DNA of 64,000 nucleotides from Alphaproteobacteria bacterium UBA3612 (GCA_002375465.1 DFLT01000005.1:124001-188000); one strand, 5' to 3'; positions 8,081-18,066 are shown, counted from the stretch's first letter. Translations and numbers: made by a program. Notes: generated from the letters alone by a model not told the origin.

Positions 8081-10882
8081 ATGTCATTCATGTCATCCAA
8101 GACCAGCCTGCTGCTGCTATCTAGCGCGCTCGCCTTTCCATTTCTCGGCGGCGCCGCCTTTGCACAAACGCAGCCGGCAACCACCACGCCCCCCGCACCC
8201 TCCTCTTCCTCTTCGGATATGACGGAGCAGGAACAGGCAGAAACGATCGACACCGTAACGCCCGGTGCCGAACGAGACGCAGAACGCGTCGAAGAAGGCG
8301 TCGATATTTCCGGGCCAGGAGCGAGCAGTTCGGACGATGACGTGATCGTCGTTCAGGGCCGCTATATTCCGGCACCTGTCCGCGCATCCTCCGAAGTGCT
8401 GAGCGTTCTCGATTCAGAAGCCATTGCGCGTTCGGGTGACGGCGACATCGCCTCCGCACTCCAGCGCGTGACCGGGCTCAGCCTGGTTGGCGGCCGCTTC
8501 GTCTATGTACGTGGTCTCGGCGACCGCTATTCGCTCGCCCTTCTCAACGGGTCGCCTTTGCCTAGCCCGGAACCTCAGCGCCGCGTCGTGCCGCTGGACA
8601 TTTTCCCGACCAGCGTGATCGCTTCGTCGGTCGTACAGAAAAGCTATTCGGTGGCTTATCCCGGTGAATTTGGCGGCGGCGTTATCAACCTGACGACGCT
8701 CGCCGTTCCCGAAGAATCCTTCCTCAGCATCGGTGGCGGCATCGGCGGCAATTCCGAAACGACCGGCGAACTGGGCTATACCTATTTTGGATCGGACACC
8801 GACTTCACCGGCTTCGATGACGGATCGCGCGATGTACCTGACGTATTGAGAAATGCGTTCGACGTAGTGGGCGGCGTCAACCGCGGCGCGGAGTTTACCC
8901 TAGATCAGTTGAAGGGAATCACCGCCAGCCTAAACAATGCGTCGACCAGCATCGTGCAGCGTAACGATGACATTCCGATCAACGGATCGATCGATGTGAC
9001 CGCCGGTACCGGGATCGACATCGGCGACGATCGTTTGGGCGTGATCGCGAATGTCGGCTGGGACAATAGCTGGCAGACACGCGGTGGTATTCAGCAGTTT
9101 ACCAACGGTCTTTCCGGCGACGACACGCTGCAGCCGAACAGCGATTTCGACTTTCTTGCCACCCAGAACCGGATTGTCGTCAATGGCTTGCTTGGGTTCG
9201 GATATGAGTTTGGCGAACAGAAGATCCGCTGGACGAACCTGTTTATCCGGGACACTCTGAAGGAGGCACGGCTTGATAGCGGCTTTTCCGCGACGGTCGG
9301 CGACAATCGCCTGCTTCGGCAGCGCACGACCTGGTTCGAGCGGCAGCTGATCGATACGCAGCTAGTCGGCGAATTTACCTTTGGCGATTTGAGTGCCGAC
9401 GTTCGCGCCAGCTATGCAAATACGACACGCGACAGCCCGTACGAGCGCAGCTTCAGCTATGAGTTCAATGAGGAAGTCGGTGACTTCGTCAATAATCTTC
9501 GGACGAACGGGCAAAGTGCCAATGTTGCGTTCTCGGAGCTTGAAGAGAATCTCTATGCGGGTGCGATCGACCTGGCCTACAACGCCCCCGTCGATTTCGA
9601 TCTTACGGTCAGCGCCGGGTACGCCTACACGGACACCAGCCGTAACAGCCTTCGTCGTGCATTCGTCTATCGCTCGGATCAGGCGCTGCCCTCGTCTGTC
9701 ACGCAGGCGCGTCCGGATTATCTGATCTCCGATTTCGTCGTTCGGCAATATGATCTGACCCTGCGGGAACAGGCAGCCGGTGGCGAGGTAATCGAGTATG
9801 ATGCCGGCCTCGAAATTCATGCCGGCTATGCTCAGATCGAGGCCGAGCCAATCGATTATGTCCGTGGTACCTTGGGGGTTCGCTACGAAGATGCTAGCCA
9901 GTCCATCGATACCTTCGACATATTCGGCGGCGTAGGCACTGGCGGTGACGCAAGCCTGGTCAACACGCGTCTGGACAATGATTATTTCCTGCCCGCGGGT
10001 ACGTTGACCTGGAATTTTGCTGAGGACATGCAGTTCCGTGTAGCGGGGTCGCGGACGATCGCGCGCCCTCAGTTCCGCGAATTGGCGCCGCAGCAATTCC
10101 TCGATATCGAATCCAACCGCACCTTCATCGGTAACCAGTTCCTGCAGGATTCTGAGCTGACCAATGCCGAGGCGCGGCTGGAATGGTATATCGGCCGCAA
10201 CGAGAACATCAGCCTTGCCGGGTTCTACAAGAATCTCGATAATCCGATCGAGGCTGTCGCCTTCGTACAGGGCGAGGCGTTCTTTACGACCTTCGCCAAT
10301 GCTCCGTCTGCGGAGTTGTACGGAGCCGAGGCTGAATTGACGAAGCGGTTTGCCCTGGCGGATTGGCTCGGCGACTCGGATTTCTCCCTCTCGCGCGATT
10401 TCGTCCTTATCGCGAACTACACCTACACCAAGTCCGAGATCGTGGTTGGCGACGAGCAGGTGCTGAACAATGAAGGCCGCCTTGTCGCTGCGGATACGCT
10501 GTTCACCGATGGCGAGCCGCTGACGGGTCAGTCGGATCATATCCTCAATCTGCAGCTTGGTCTGGAGGATAGCGACACGCTTTCACAGCAGACGATCCTG
10601 CTCAGCTATGCGTCGGAGCGGGTTACCAGCCGTTTCATCGGTGCGACCGCTGGCGGTGGTACTGCGGCCATTCCGTTCAAGGAAGAACCCGGCGTGCAGC
10701 TGGACGTCGTCATTCGCCAGGGTCTCGACCTCGGCGGCATCGAGGCGGAGCTCAAGCTGGAAGCGCGTAACCTCCTCAACGAGGATTATGAAGAGTTCCA
10801 GGAATTCAACGGCTCGCGCATCGATCGCAACACCTTTGACCGCGGTCGCTCTTATGCCGTCAGCCTGGGTGTGACCTTCTAA
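8081..10882 (+). CDS. TonB-dependent outer membrane receptor
   Basis: A 933-residue receptor. A signal peptide ends near FLGGAAFAQ (about residue 29), and a low-complexity acidic stretch follows (about 30-90). The plug domain starts near VIVVQGRY and contains GDGDIASALQRVTGLSLVGG and VYVRGLGDRYSLALLNG. The beta-barrel runs to the end, closing with an outer-membrane terminal strand that ends in Phe (SYAVSLGVTF). Such receptors import substrates across the outer membrane using TonB energy; the substrate cannot be read from the sequence. It follows the lipoprotein gene at 6419, and the two probably act together, but a strong terminator lies between them. Confidence 0.93.
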   Translation: MSFMSSKTSLLLLSSALAFPFLGGAAFAQTQPATTTPPAPSSSSSDMTEQEQAETIDTVTPGAERDAERVEEGVDISGPGASSSDDDVIVVQGRYIPAPVRASSEVLSVLDSEAIARSGDGDIASALQRVTGLSLVGGRFVYVRGLGDRYSLALLNGSPLPSPEPQRRVVPLDIFPTSVIASSVVQKSYSVAYPGEFGGGVINLTTLAVPEESFLSIGGGIGGNSETTGELGYTYFGSDTDFTGFDDGSRDVPDVLRNAFDVVGGVNRGAEFTLDQLKGITASLNNASTSIVQRNDDIPINGSIDVTAGTGIDIGDDRLGVIANVGWDNSWQTRGGIQQFTNGLSGDDTLQPNSDFDFLATQNRIVVNGLLGFGYEFGEQKIRWTNLFIRDTLKEARLDSGFSATVGDNRLLRQRTTWFERQLIDTQLVGEFTFGDLSADVRASYANTTRDSPYERSFSYEFNEEVGDFVNNLRTNGQSANVAFSELEENLYAGAIDLAYNAPVDFDLTVSAGYAYTDTSRNSLRRAFVYRSDQALPSSVTQARPDYLISDFVVRQYDLTLREQAAGGEVIEYDAGLEIHAGYAQIEAEPIDYVRGTLGVRYEDASQSIDTFDIFGGVGTGGDASLVNTRLDNDYFLPAGTLTWNFAEDMQFRVAGSRTIARPQFRELAPQQFLDIESNRTFIGNQFLQDSELTNAEARLEWYIGRNENISLAGFYKNLDNPIEAVAFVQGEAFFTTFANAPSAELYGAEAELTKRFALADWLGDSDFSLSRDFVLIANYTYTKSEIVVGDEQVLNNEGRLVAADTLFTDGEPLTGQSDHILNLQLGLEDSDTLSQQTILLSYASERVTSRFIGATAGGGTAAIPFKEEPGVQLDVVIRQGLDLGGIEAELKLEARNLLNEDYEEFQEFNGSRIDRNTFDRGRSYAVSLGVTF

Positions 10883-10903
10883 GGAACGGCATCGATCAGA
10901 AGG

Positions 10904-10935
10904 GGGCGGTAGCGGTAATCGCTGCCGCCCTTTTT
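10904..10935 (+). terminator. Rho-independent terminator after the TonB-dependent receptor
   Basis: An 11-base stem (10904-10914 with 10920-10930, one G-T pair), a 5-base loop and five T residues, placed 21 bases after the receptor stop. It separates the receptor from the convergent efflux operon. Confidence 0.9.
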
Positions 10936-11048
10936 GTTTGCGGCGACCTACGAAGGGGCGCGGGCGCATACGCAACTCTGCCCAAGATGCATTTATCCCT
11001 ATCCAGCCCTGCCAGATGGCAGTCGTATTAACCGGAAATGCGAAACCG

Positions 11049-12557
11049 TCAGGGGTTTGCTTGGGCAGACATATCGCGTTGAACGGGCGTCCCGGCATTC
11101 TGCCAACCGCCGCCCAGGGCGCGGAACAGCGCGACCTGCGCCTCGACGACATCGCCTTTTGCGGCGGCCAGCTGCGCCCGTACTTCGGCAGCGGTGCGTT
11201 CCGCATCGACCAGCAGAAAAAGGCTGTCCGCCCCGGCATCGTATCGCAGACGCGTCAATTCGGCGGCGCGCTCGCCTGCCGCTGCGGCATCGGCAAGCCG
11301 GTCACGCCGCTCCAGGCTGGCTGAATAGCGAGCGAGCGCCTGCTCCGTTTCCGTAAGAGCGGTCAGGACCGTGCCGTCGAACTCGGCCAGGGCAGCGTCG
11401 GCGCGCGCGTCCGCCTGCCGGATGCGCGCGCGCACGGCACCCATATTGGGAAAGCTCCAGGAAATGAGCGGGCCGAGCGAAAAGCCGAACGCGTCGTCAT
11501 CGGCAAGCCCATCCACGGTCGTTGACACAAGGGATGCCGAACCAAGAAGCGAGATGCGCGGATATAGATCGGCGGTGACGATCCCGACCTGCGCCGCGGT
11601 CGATGCGAGCGCCCGTTCGGCCTGTCTGACATCCGGCCTGCGGGCCAGCAGGGCGGCGCCGTCCCCCACCGGGATGGGCGTCGTCAGGTCCGGCAGGCTG
11701 CGGCAGGCTGCGGCGGCGCGGTCCGCCTCCTGCGGCGTGCGCCCGGTAAGGGCGGAAAGCGCATATAGGGACGCGCGGCGCTCGCCTTCGAATGCGGGAA
11801 TTTGCGCGCGTGCCTGCTCCAGCAGAACGCGTGCACGGTCCGTATCCGCCCGGGTGCCGCGCCCGCCCGTGACCAGCCTTTGCGTCAGATCCAATGTGCG
11901 TTGTTGCAATTCGGCGGTTTCGCGCGCCGCATCCTGCTGGACGGCAGCGCCGCACAGGCGCGCATAAGCCAGCGTGGTATCGGCGGTCACCATCACCTGC
12001 GCCGCCTCGAAGGCGGCAATGGCGGCATCCCTGTCGGCGCGTGCTGCGTCGATGGTCGCCGATACGCGCCCGAACAAATCAACTTCGTAGGACGCATCGA
12101 AACCGAGCGAGAAGAGGTCGAGTTCGAAGGCTTCGCCGCCCCCGCCCAGCTGCCCGCCGCCGACGCCGCCACCGCCAACAGCACCGCCACCGGCGCCGAG
12201 CGCGCCAGCACCCCCTGCGATGCGCCGTCTGTTATAGCTGGAATTGACCTCAGTCGTCGGTAGCCTGCCATTTGCAGCCTCCGACAGCGCCGCCCGCGCC
12301 TCCGCTACATTGGCAAGGGCGACGCGCAGATCGGTATTATGTTGCAGCGCCTCCTGCACCAGCCGGTCCAGCACCGGATCGTCGTAAAGTCGCCACCAGT
12401 CCTCCGCGGCGGCATCGCGCGTCGTGCCGACACTGTTTTCGACGAACGCCTCGGCAGCAGGCGGCGGCAGGTCGGGCGCTTCGTAACGCGGGCCGACGGC
12501 ACAGCCGCCCAGCGTCAGCGTCCCGATGATCAGGGAGGAAATGGCCGCTCTGGTCAT
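11049..12557 (-). CDS. RND efflux outer membrane factor lipoprotein (NodT/OprM family)
   Basis: A 502-residue outer membrane channel. The signal peptide ends in lipobox LGGC (Cys19), followed by AVGPRYEAP, a standard OprM/NodT beginning. Two repeated OEP domains form the coiled-coil barrel; recognisable stretches are DWWRLYDDPVLDRLVQEAL and, in the second half, RRPDVRQAERALASTAAQVG. A Gly-rich insert (about residues 120-140) lengthens the first repeat. It is the last gene of an efflux operon, and its ATG overlaps the RND pump stop by 4 bases (ATGA). It would carry substrates from the inner membrane pump to the outside. Substrates are unknown. Confidence 0.93.
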   Translation of the reverse strand: MTRAAISSLIIGTLTLGGCAVGPRYEAPDLPPPAAEAFVENSVGTTRDAAAEDWWRLYDDPVLDRLVQEALQHNTDLRVALANVAEARAALSEAANGRLPTTEVNSSYNRRRIAGGAGALGAGGGAVGGGGVGGGQLGGGGEAFELDLFSLGFDASYEVDLFGRVSATIDAARADRDAAIAAFEAAQVMVTADTTLAYARLCGAAVQQDAARETAELQQRTLDLTQRLVTGGRGTRADTDRARVLLEQARAQIPAFEGERRASLYALSALTGRTPQEADRAAAACRSLPDLTTPIPVGDGAALLARRPDVRQAERALASTAAQVGIVTADLYPRISLLGSASLVSTTVDGLADDDAFGFSLGPLISWSFPNMGAVRARIRQADARADAALAEFDGTVLTALTETEQALARYSASLERRDRLADAAAAGERAAELTRLRYDAGADSLFLLVDAERTAAEVRAQLAAAKGDVVEAQVALFRALGGGWQNAGTPVQRDMSAQANP

Positions 12558-15500
12558 TCTGCAGGCGCCCCCTTGGCGGTGGGTTTCTGCTCGGCGGCCG
12601 GCCTCGATCGACGCATCATCTGGGCGGTCCGGTCGCCCAGTTTCCGGCTGATGACATAGAATGCCGGCGTGAACAGCAGCCCGAACAGGGTCACACCGAT
12701 CATGCCGAAAAACACCGCGACGCCCAGCGCCTGACGCATTTCGGCGCCGGGGCCGGTGCCGATTACCAGGGGCAGCACGCCCAGGATGAACGCGATGGAC
12801 GTCATCAGGATCGGACGCAGGCGTTGTGCCGCCGCACGTTCCGCCGCCTTGCGGATCGAAAGACCTTCCGCTTCCGCCTGGCGGGCGAACTCGACGATCA
12901 GAATGGCATTCTTCGCCGCCAGCCCAATCAGCACGACGAGGCCGATCTGCGTCAGGATATTATTGTCCAGTCCCATTAGCCCCACGCCGACAATCGCGGC
13001 CAGCAGGCACATCGGCACGATCAGGATCACCGCCAGCGGCAGGACGAGGCTTTCATATTGCGCCGCAAGCAGCAGGAACACAAAGAGCACTGCCAGGCCG
13101 AACACGAAGATCCCCGTGTCTCCGGCCTGTTTCTGCTGATAGGCGAGTTCCGTCCATTCATGGGCGAACCCTTGCGGCAAGATCTGATCCGCCAGGGCCT
13201 CCATCCTGTCCAGCGACTGGCCGCTGGAATAGCCAGCCACCGTCTCGCCCTGAAGTTCTGCTGACGGATAAAGATTGTAGCGAACCACCCGGTAAGGCCC
13301 GCTGTCATCGCGTATGCTGAGAACGGCGCCCAGGGGAACCATCTCTCCGGCGGCGGAGCGTGTCCTCAGCTGCGTTATATCCTCGCGGTCATCGCGATAC
13401 GGGGCGTCGGCCTGTGCCGTTACCCGGTATGTGCGCCCCAGATAGTTGAAATCATTGACATAGGTCGAACCAAGATAGGTTCCCAGCGTCGAAAAGACGT
13501 TTTCCACCGGAACGCCGATCTGCTCCGCCCGCTCCCGGTCCACATCGGCCGTCAGACGCGGCGTCCGCGTGTTGAACGTGGAAAAGACAGAGGTCAGCCC
13601 GGGGTCCTGATTGGCCGCTGCCATCATTTGCATGGTCACTGCCTCCAGCGCGCGATACCCCTGGCCGGCGCGATCCTCTATTACCATCTTGTAGCCGCCG
13701 CCGGTGCCGATGCCCCGCACGGGCGGTGGTTCGACAACGAGAATATTTCCGGCCGTGATCTGTCCAAATGCCTGGCGCAGTTCCTGCGCGACCTCGCCGG
13801 AGGAGGCGCGTTCGCCAAATTCGTCCAGAATGATGAAGATGGCGCCGGCATTGGACGCATTGGTGAAGGTTGCGCCGTCGAACCCGGCAAAGGCCATATT
13901 GCCCGTCACGTTGGGATTGTCGCGCGCGATCGCCGCCGCCTGGCGCAGCACCTCGTCCGTGCGGTCGAGGGCGGATCCCGGCGGTAATTGCACGACGCCG
14001 ATCAGGAAGCCCTGGTCCTGCGCCGGGATAAAGCCTGTCGGCGTCTCGTTGAAGCGCCAGCCCGTCAGGCCGATCAGCGCGACATAGGCGATGCACACGA
14101 CGAGCAGGCTGCGCACGACCCGGGCCGTCAGACGGCCATATTTGCCGGACAGCCGTTCGAAACCGCGGTTGAACCCATTGGCGAGGCGCTTTGGATAGCC
14201 GCGCCACCCGGCGCTGGGCGCGTCGTGAACCCTGGGCTTCAGGATCAGGGCGGCCATGGCGGGTGAAAGGGTCAGCGATACGAAGGCGGAAATGGCGGTC
14301 GCACTGACGATGGTCAGGGCGAATTGCTGATAGAATTGCCCCGAAATGCCGGGGATGAAGGCGGTCGGAATGAACACCCCGCACAGAACCAGCGCGATCG
14401 CGATCAGGGCGCCGGAAACCTCGTCCATCGTTTCATGCGCGGCCTCGCGCGGGCTCAGGCCTTTTTCCTCCATCAGGCGTTCGATATTCTCGACCACGAC
14501 GATGGCGTCGTCGACGACGATGCCGATGGCGAGGACGAGGCCGAACAGAGACAGGTTGTTCAGCGAGAAACCGAACGCCGCCATCATGCCGAACGACCCG
14601 ATCAGCGACACCGGGATCGCGACGACGGGAATGATCGCGGCGCGCCAGCTTTGCAGGAACAGCAATACCACCAGCGATACCAGCACGATGGCTTCGATCA
14701 GCGTATGTTCGACCGCCTTGATGGACTCGTCGATATATTCCGTGGGGTTATAGCGAATGGAATAGTCGAGGCCGGCGGGGAAATCGGCAGAGGCACGTTC
14801 GATCTCCGCCTCAACGGCTTCGGCCGTGGTCAGCGCGTTCGATCCCGGTAATTGTGTAATGGCCAGCGCGGTCGTGGCCGTGTCGTCCATATAGGCATTG
14901 GTGCCATAATCCTGCGCGCCCAGCTCGATGCGGGCGACGTCCCGCAGGCGGGTCAGCGCTCCATCCTCGCCACGCTTCACGATAATGGCGCCGAACTGGT
15001 CGGTGGTTGTCAGTCGCCCTTCGGTCTGAATACCCAGCTGGAATGACGTTCCGCCCGTGTTGAACGGCGGTTGTCCGACGGCGCCGGCGGCAACCTGTGC
15101 GTTCTGGCCGCGGATTGCGCCGATAATCTCATCCGTGGTCAGGTTGCGCGCTGCCGCAAGGCCGGGGTCGATCCATACCCGCATATTGTAATCGCGCCCG
15201 CCAATGGCTCGCACGCCGCCGACACCGTTGATCCTCAGCAGTCGGTCGATGACCTGCAGTGTCGCATAATTGGCGATATATTCTCGCGACAGGGAATCAT
15301 CGGGGGAATACAGCGCGACGACCATCATCAGGTCGGGCGAATTTTTGCGCACCGTAACGCCGATGGTGCGCACTTCCGTCGGCAATCGGGGTTCGGCGGA
15401 TGAAATGCGGTTCTGGACCAGCACCTGCGCCTGGTCGACATCGGTGCCCTGTGCAAAGGTGACGGTGATGCTGATATTGCCGTCGCCCGTTGAGGACGAC

Positions 15501-15742
15501 TGCAGATAGATCATGTCCTCGACGCCGTTGATCGCCTCTTCCAGCGGTGCCGCGACCGTTTCGGCCAGCGTTTCCGCCGTGGCGCCCGGATAAGTCGCGG
15601 TGACGACGACGGTAGGGGGGGCAATCTCCGGATATTGCGATACCGGCAGGCTGGGATAGGCGATAATGCCGACCAGGACGATCAGGATGGACAGAACGGC
15701 GGCGAAGATCGGCCGGTCGATAAAGAAGTGCGGCAGTCGCAT
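12554..15742 (-). CDS. RND multidrug efflux inner membrane transporter (HAE1/AcrB family)
   Basis: A 1062-residue proton-driven pump of normal AcrB length. The start at 15742 gives MRLPHFFIDRPIFAAVLSIL, the canonical beginning; an earlier in-frame start would add a Pro/Arg-rich extension overlapping the upstream gene and is rejected. Twelve membrane segments are arranged in two halves, with large periplasmic loops between TM1-2 and TM7-8. The TM4 proton relay region reads GIVVDDAIVVVENIERLM, with the paired Asp residues typical of HAE1. It lies between the adaptor gene (10 bases upstream) and the outer membrane factor (4-base overlap), forming a complete tripartite system. Confidence 0.95.
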   Translation of the reverse strand: MRLPHFFIDRPIFAAVLSILIVLVGIIAYPSLPVSQYPEIAPPTVVVTATYPGATAETLAETVAAPLEEAINGVEDMIYLQSSSTGDGNISITVTFAQGTDVDQAQVLVQNRISSAEPRLPTEVRTIGVTVRKNSPDLMMVVALYSPDDSLSREYIANYATLQVIDRLLRINGVGGVRAIGGRDYNMRVWIDPGLAAARNLTTDEIIGAIRGQNAQVAAGAVGQPPFNTGGTSFQLGIQTEGRLTTTDQFGAIIVKRGEDGALTRLRDVARIELGAQDYGTNAYMDDTATTALAITQLPGSNALTTAEAVEAEIERASADFPAGLDYSIRYNPTEYIDESIKAVEHTLIEAIVLVSLVVLLFLQSWRAAIIPVVAIPVSLIGSFGMMAAFGFSLNNLSLFGLVLAIGIVVDDAIVVVENIERLMEEKGLSPREAAHETMDEVSGALIAIALVLCGVFIPTAFIPGISGQFYQQFALTIVSATAISAFVSLTLSPAMAALILKPRVHDAPSAGWRGYPKRLANGFNRGFERLSGKYGRLTARVVRSLLVVCIAYVALIGLTGWRFNETPTGFIPAQDQGFLIGVVQLPPGSALDRTDEVLRQAAAIARDNPNVTGNMAFAGFDGATFTNASNAGAIFIILDEFGERASSGEVAQELRQAFGQITAGNILVVEPPPVRGIGTGGGYKMVIEDRAGQGYRALEAVTMQMMAAANQDPGLTSVFSTFNTRTPRLTADVDRERAEQIGVPVENVFSTLGTYLGSTYVNDFNYLGRTYRVTAQADAPYRDDREDITQLRTRSAAGEMVPLGAVLSIRDDSGPYRVVRYNLYPSAELQGETVAGYSSGQSLDRMEALADQILPQGFAHEWTELAYQQKQAGDTGIFVFGLAVLFVFLLLAAQYESLVLPLAVILIVPMCLLAAIVGVGLMGLDNNILTQIGLVVLIGLAAKNAILIVEFARQAEAEGLSIRKAAERAAAQRLRPILMTSIAFILGVLPLVIGTGPGAEMRQALGVAVFFGMIGVTLFGLLFTPAFYVISRKLGDRTAQMMRRSRPAAEQKPTAKGAPAE

Positions 15743-15752
15743 CCGCCGGCGC

Positions 15753-17003
15753 CTATTCGTCTGCGGAGGACGCTGAATCCGTGGCGGCCTCCGTGGGGGC
15801 GGAGCCTGTGGGGGCGGCAGCGTCCGGCGTTTCGGGGGATGCGGACCGGGCGGCGGGTGCGTCATTTTCTGCCCTCGGGCGGAGCTTCACCGGCTTTGGC
15901 TGCACTTTCATGCCTGGCTGCACCCGCGTCAGGCCGTCCAATATAACCCTGTCGGTCGGGGCCAGCCCCTCGCGAACGACACGTAGTCCCTCCACCATCG
16001 GCCCGGTTTCCACAGGGCGGGGTGCAACCTTGTTCTCGCGATTGACGACATAGGCCAGTTTCCTGTCCTGGTCGGTGACGATCGCTTCATCAGGCACCAG
16101 CAGGGCCTCGTATACGCCCGAGCCCAGCAGGCGCGCGCGCCCGAACATCCCCGGCGTCAGAAAGCCATCGGGATTCTGCACCACGGCATGCGCGCGGATC
16201 GTACCCGATTGAGGGTCTATGGCATTATCGACGAAGTCCATGCGGCCGCGCCAGCTATAGTCGTTTTCATCGGCCAGGCTGATCTCCACCGGATTGGCGG
16301 CATAGCGGGAGGAGGAGCGCTGCCCTTCCCGGTCCTGGCGGATATATTTCAGATAGAAGCTTTCCGCGCCGTCGAACGCGAACCAGATCGGGTTTATGGA
16401 AACCAGGCGGGTCAGGACGGTCTGCCCCTCCGTGACATAATCCCCGGGGCTGATTCTGCGGGCCGATACCCGGCCCGCAATCGGCGCGCGGACAGTGGTG
16501 AAGGAGACGTTCAGGCGCTGCGTCGCTACGTTGGCGCGCGCGCCTTCCACGGCGGCGGCGGCGGTACGGACCGCGGTCTGCTTCTGCTCCAGTTCTTCTG
16601 CACTGATGGCTTCGACCGCTTGCAGGGATTCCGCCCGCTCAAGTTCGGTTTGTGCATTGGCGCGCGACGCTTCGGCGCTGGCCAGGCTGGCATTCGCCTC
16701 CGCCAGCGCGGCGCGGAACGGCCTTGCGTCGATGCTGAACAGCGGGTCTCCCTTGGAGACGTCCTGACCGTCGTTCACGAATATCTCTTCGATCTGGCCG
16801 GATATGCGCGGCTTTACCTCGACATCGTCAATGGCTTCGAAGCGGCCGATATATTCGTCCCAGTCGCGAACATCGCGTTGCAGGGGTTCAGAAACGCTGA
16901 CCACCGGTGCGGCGGGCGGCGGCGGCGCCGACTCGCTGCAATTCGCCAGTGCGAACAGCAGAGGTATGGCCAGCCAGGCGAGAGGGTTCCGAGTCGCGCT
17001 CAT
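15753..17003 (-). CDS. RND efflux periplasmic adaptor (membrane fusion protein)
   Basis: A 416-residue adaptor starting MSATRNPLAWLAIPLLFALA with a Cys at residue 22, probably a lipoprotein although the residue before Cys is Asn, not the usual small residue. The biotinyl-lipoyl half-motifs (VEVKPRISGQIEEIFVNDGQ and FTTVRAPIAGRVSARRISPG) flank a coiled-coil hairpin at about residues 95-165. The C-terminal tail is Ala/Pro/Glu-rich. The adaptor bridges the RND pump and the outer membrane channel encoded just downstream. It is the first gene of the operon, and no dedicated regulator is adjacent; the upstream gene is a divergent flavodoxin-like protein. Confidence 0.92.
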   Translation of the reverse strand: MSATRNPLAWLAIPLLFALANCSESAPPPPAAPVVSVSEPLQRDVRDWDEYIGRFEAIDDVEVKPRISGQIEEIFVNDGQDVSKGDPLFSIDARPFRAALAEANASLASAEASRANAQTELERAESLQAVEAISAEELEQKQTAVRTAAAAVEGARANVATQRLNVSFTTVRAPIAGRVSARRISPGDYVTEGQTVLTRLVSINPIWFAFDGAESFYLKYIRQDREGQRSSSRYAANPVEISLADENDYSWRGRMDFVDNAIDPQSGTIRAHAVVQNPDGFLTPGMFGRARLLGSGVYEALLVPDEAIVTDQDRKLAYVVNRENKVAPRPVETGPMVEGLRVVREGLAPTDRVILDGLTRVQPGMKVQPKPVKLRPRAENDAPAARSASPETPDAAAPTGSAPTEAATDSASSADE

Positions 17004-17170
17004 TTGTGCAGTGCGACATAAAGCTGAAGTTAAGATTCCGCAACGGTATGATCGGACGAATTTGGGGGGTGCGTCTTTTGGCCCCCCACTCCTGCGCCTG
17101 GCTGCACTGCCCGCCCGGGTCCGCACGGCGATCGTCTGTGGAGAGCGAGTTTCAGCGTCGGCAGCCATTC

Positions 17171-17195
17171 GGAACCGCCATTATCGGACCGCGTT
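17171..17195 (+). promoter_or_regulatory. EcfG-type general stress promoter
   Basis: GGAAC (17171-17175), a 16-base spacer and CGTT (17192-17195) match the known alphaproteobacterial EcfG consensus GGAAC-N16/17-CGTT exactly. The site lies 43 bases upstream of the flavodoxin-like start at 17238. Confidence 0.65.
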
Positions 17196-17237
17196 AATGA
17201 CAGACGCCTATCATCCTAATGCTACAAGGAAATTTCC

Positions 17238-17852
17238 ATGAGCAAGCTGACTGCCATCGCCCTCAACGCAACGCTGAAGCCGACAGGTGAGGAGGGGTCT
17301 TCGACGGACCTCATGATTCAGCTGCTGAAAGAAAAATTTGCCGGTCACGAGGTCGAATTTTCGGAAACGATCCGGCTGGCAGACCACGATATCAAGCCCG
17401 GCGTGACCTCTGACGAGGGGCAGGGCGATGCCTGGCCCGCCATCCGCGAGAAGATCCTGGCGCACGACATATTGATCTTTGGAACGCCGATCTGGCTCGG
17501 CCAGATGTCCAGCATCGCGAAGCGCGCGCTTGAGCGAATGGATGCCTTTCTGGGCGAAACGGACGATGAGGGGCGCATGCCAAGCTATTCCAAGGTTGCC
17601 GTCGCCGCCATCGTCGGAAACGAGGATGGGGCACACAGCATATCGGCGGATCTCTTCCAGGCACTGAACGATACCGGTTGGACCATACCAGCGGCAGCCG
17701 CCTGCTATTGGGTCGGTGAGGCAATGCAATCAAAGGATTTCAAGGATTTCTCCAAACCGCCGGAGAAGGTTGACCAGACGGCGGGAATGGTCGCCGGCAA
17801 TGCCGCGCATCTGGCACGCATCCTGAAGGACACACCTTATCCGGGCGCTTGA
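17238..17852 (+). CDS. Flavodoxin-fold NAD(P)H-dependent oxidoreductase-like protein
   Basis: A 204-residue protein of the flavodoxin/NADPH-FMN reductase fold. The N-terminal strand and phosphate-binding loop (AIALNATLKPTGEEGSSTD) fit FMN binding, and the central FGTPIWLGQMSSIAKRALERM matches the second FMN loop of this family. The reaction is probably flavin- or quinone-linked reduction in the cytoplasm; the electron acceptor is unknown. A consensus EcfG promoter lies 43 bases upstream, so expression in the general stress response is likely. The gene stands alone, divergent from the efflux operon. Confidence 0.8.
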   Translation: MSKLTAIALNATLKPTGEEGSSTDLMIQLLKEKFAGHEVEFSETIRLADHDIKPGVTSDEGQGDAWPAIREKILAHDILIFGTPIWLGQMSSIAKRALERMDAFLGETDDEGRMPSYSKVAVAAIVGNEDGAHSISADLFQALNDTGWTIPAAAACYWVGEAMQSKDFKDFSKPPEKVDQTAGMVAGNAAHLARILKDTPYPGA

Positions 17853-18066
17853 CGATATCGGGGCGCTTGGGGCGTGGCGGCGCGGAACGGTCGTCCGGCG
17901 CCGCTCTGTCCAAAATGGGTCGCTGCCATTAGACGTTGCGTAAAGCGGGCGTCAGGCCCCGGATAGATGCTGTTCTCCGGCACCCCTGACGGACTTCGAT
18001 TTTTGAGGCGGGATTGACGGATGGCGGGCATCGGCGGGTTGTATAATTGGCGGGATAACAGGTCTG

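Noticed and set aside
9362..10540. Open minus-strand frame of 392 codons inside the TonB receptor gene
   Set aside because: Shadow of the receptor frame; no domain or start signal supports it.
15743..15865. N-terminal Pro/Arg-rich extension of the RND pump
   Set aside because: The extension would lie inside the adaptor gene and is absent from AcrB-type pumps; the start MRLPHFFIDRP at 15742 is canonical.
18014..18047. TTGACG and TATAAT before the XRE-cupin gene as a sigma-70 promoter
   Set aside because: The spacing of 22 bases is outside the functional range of 16-18.
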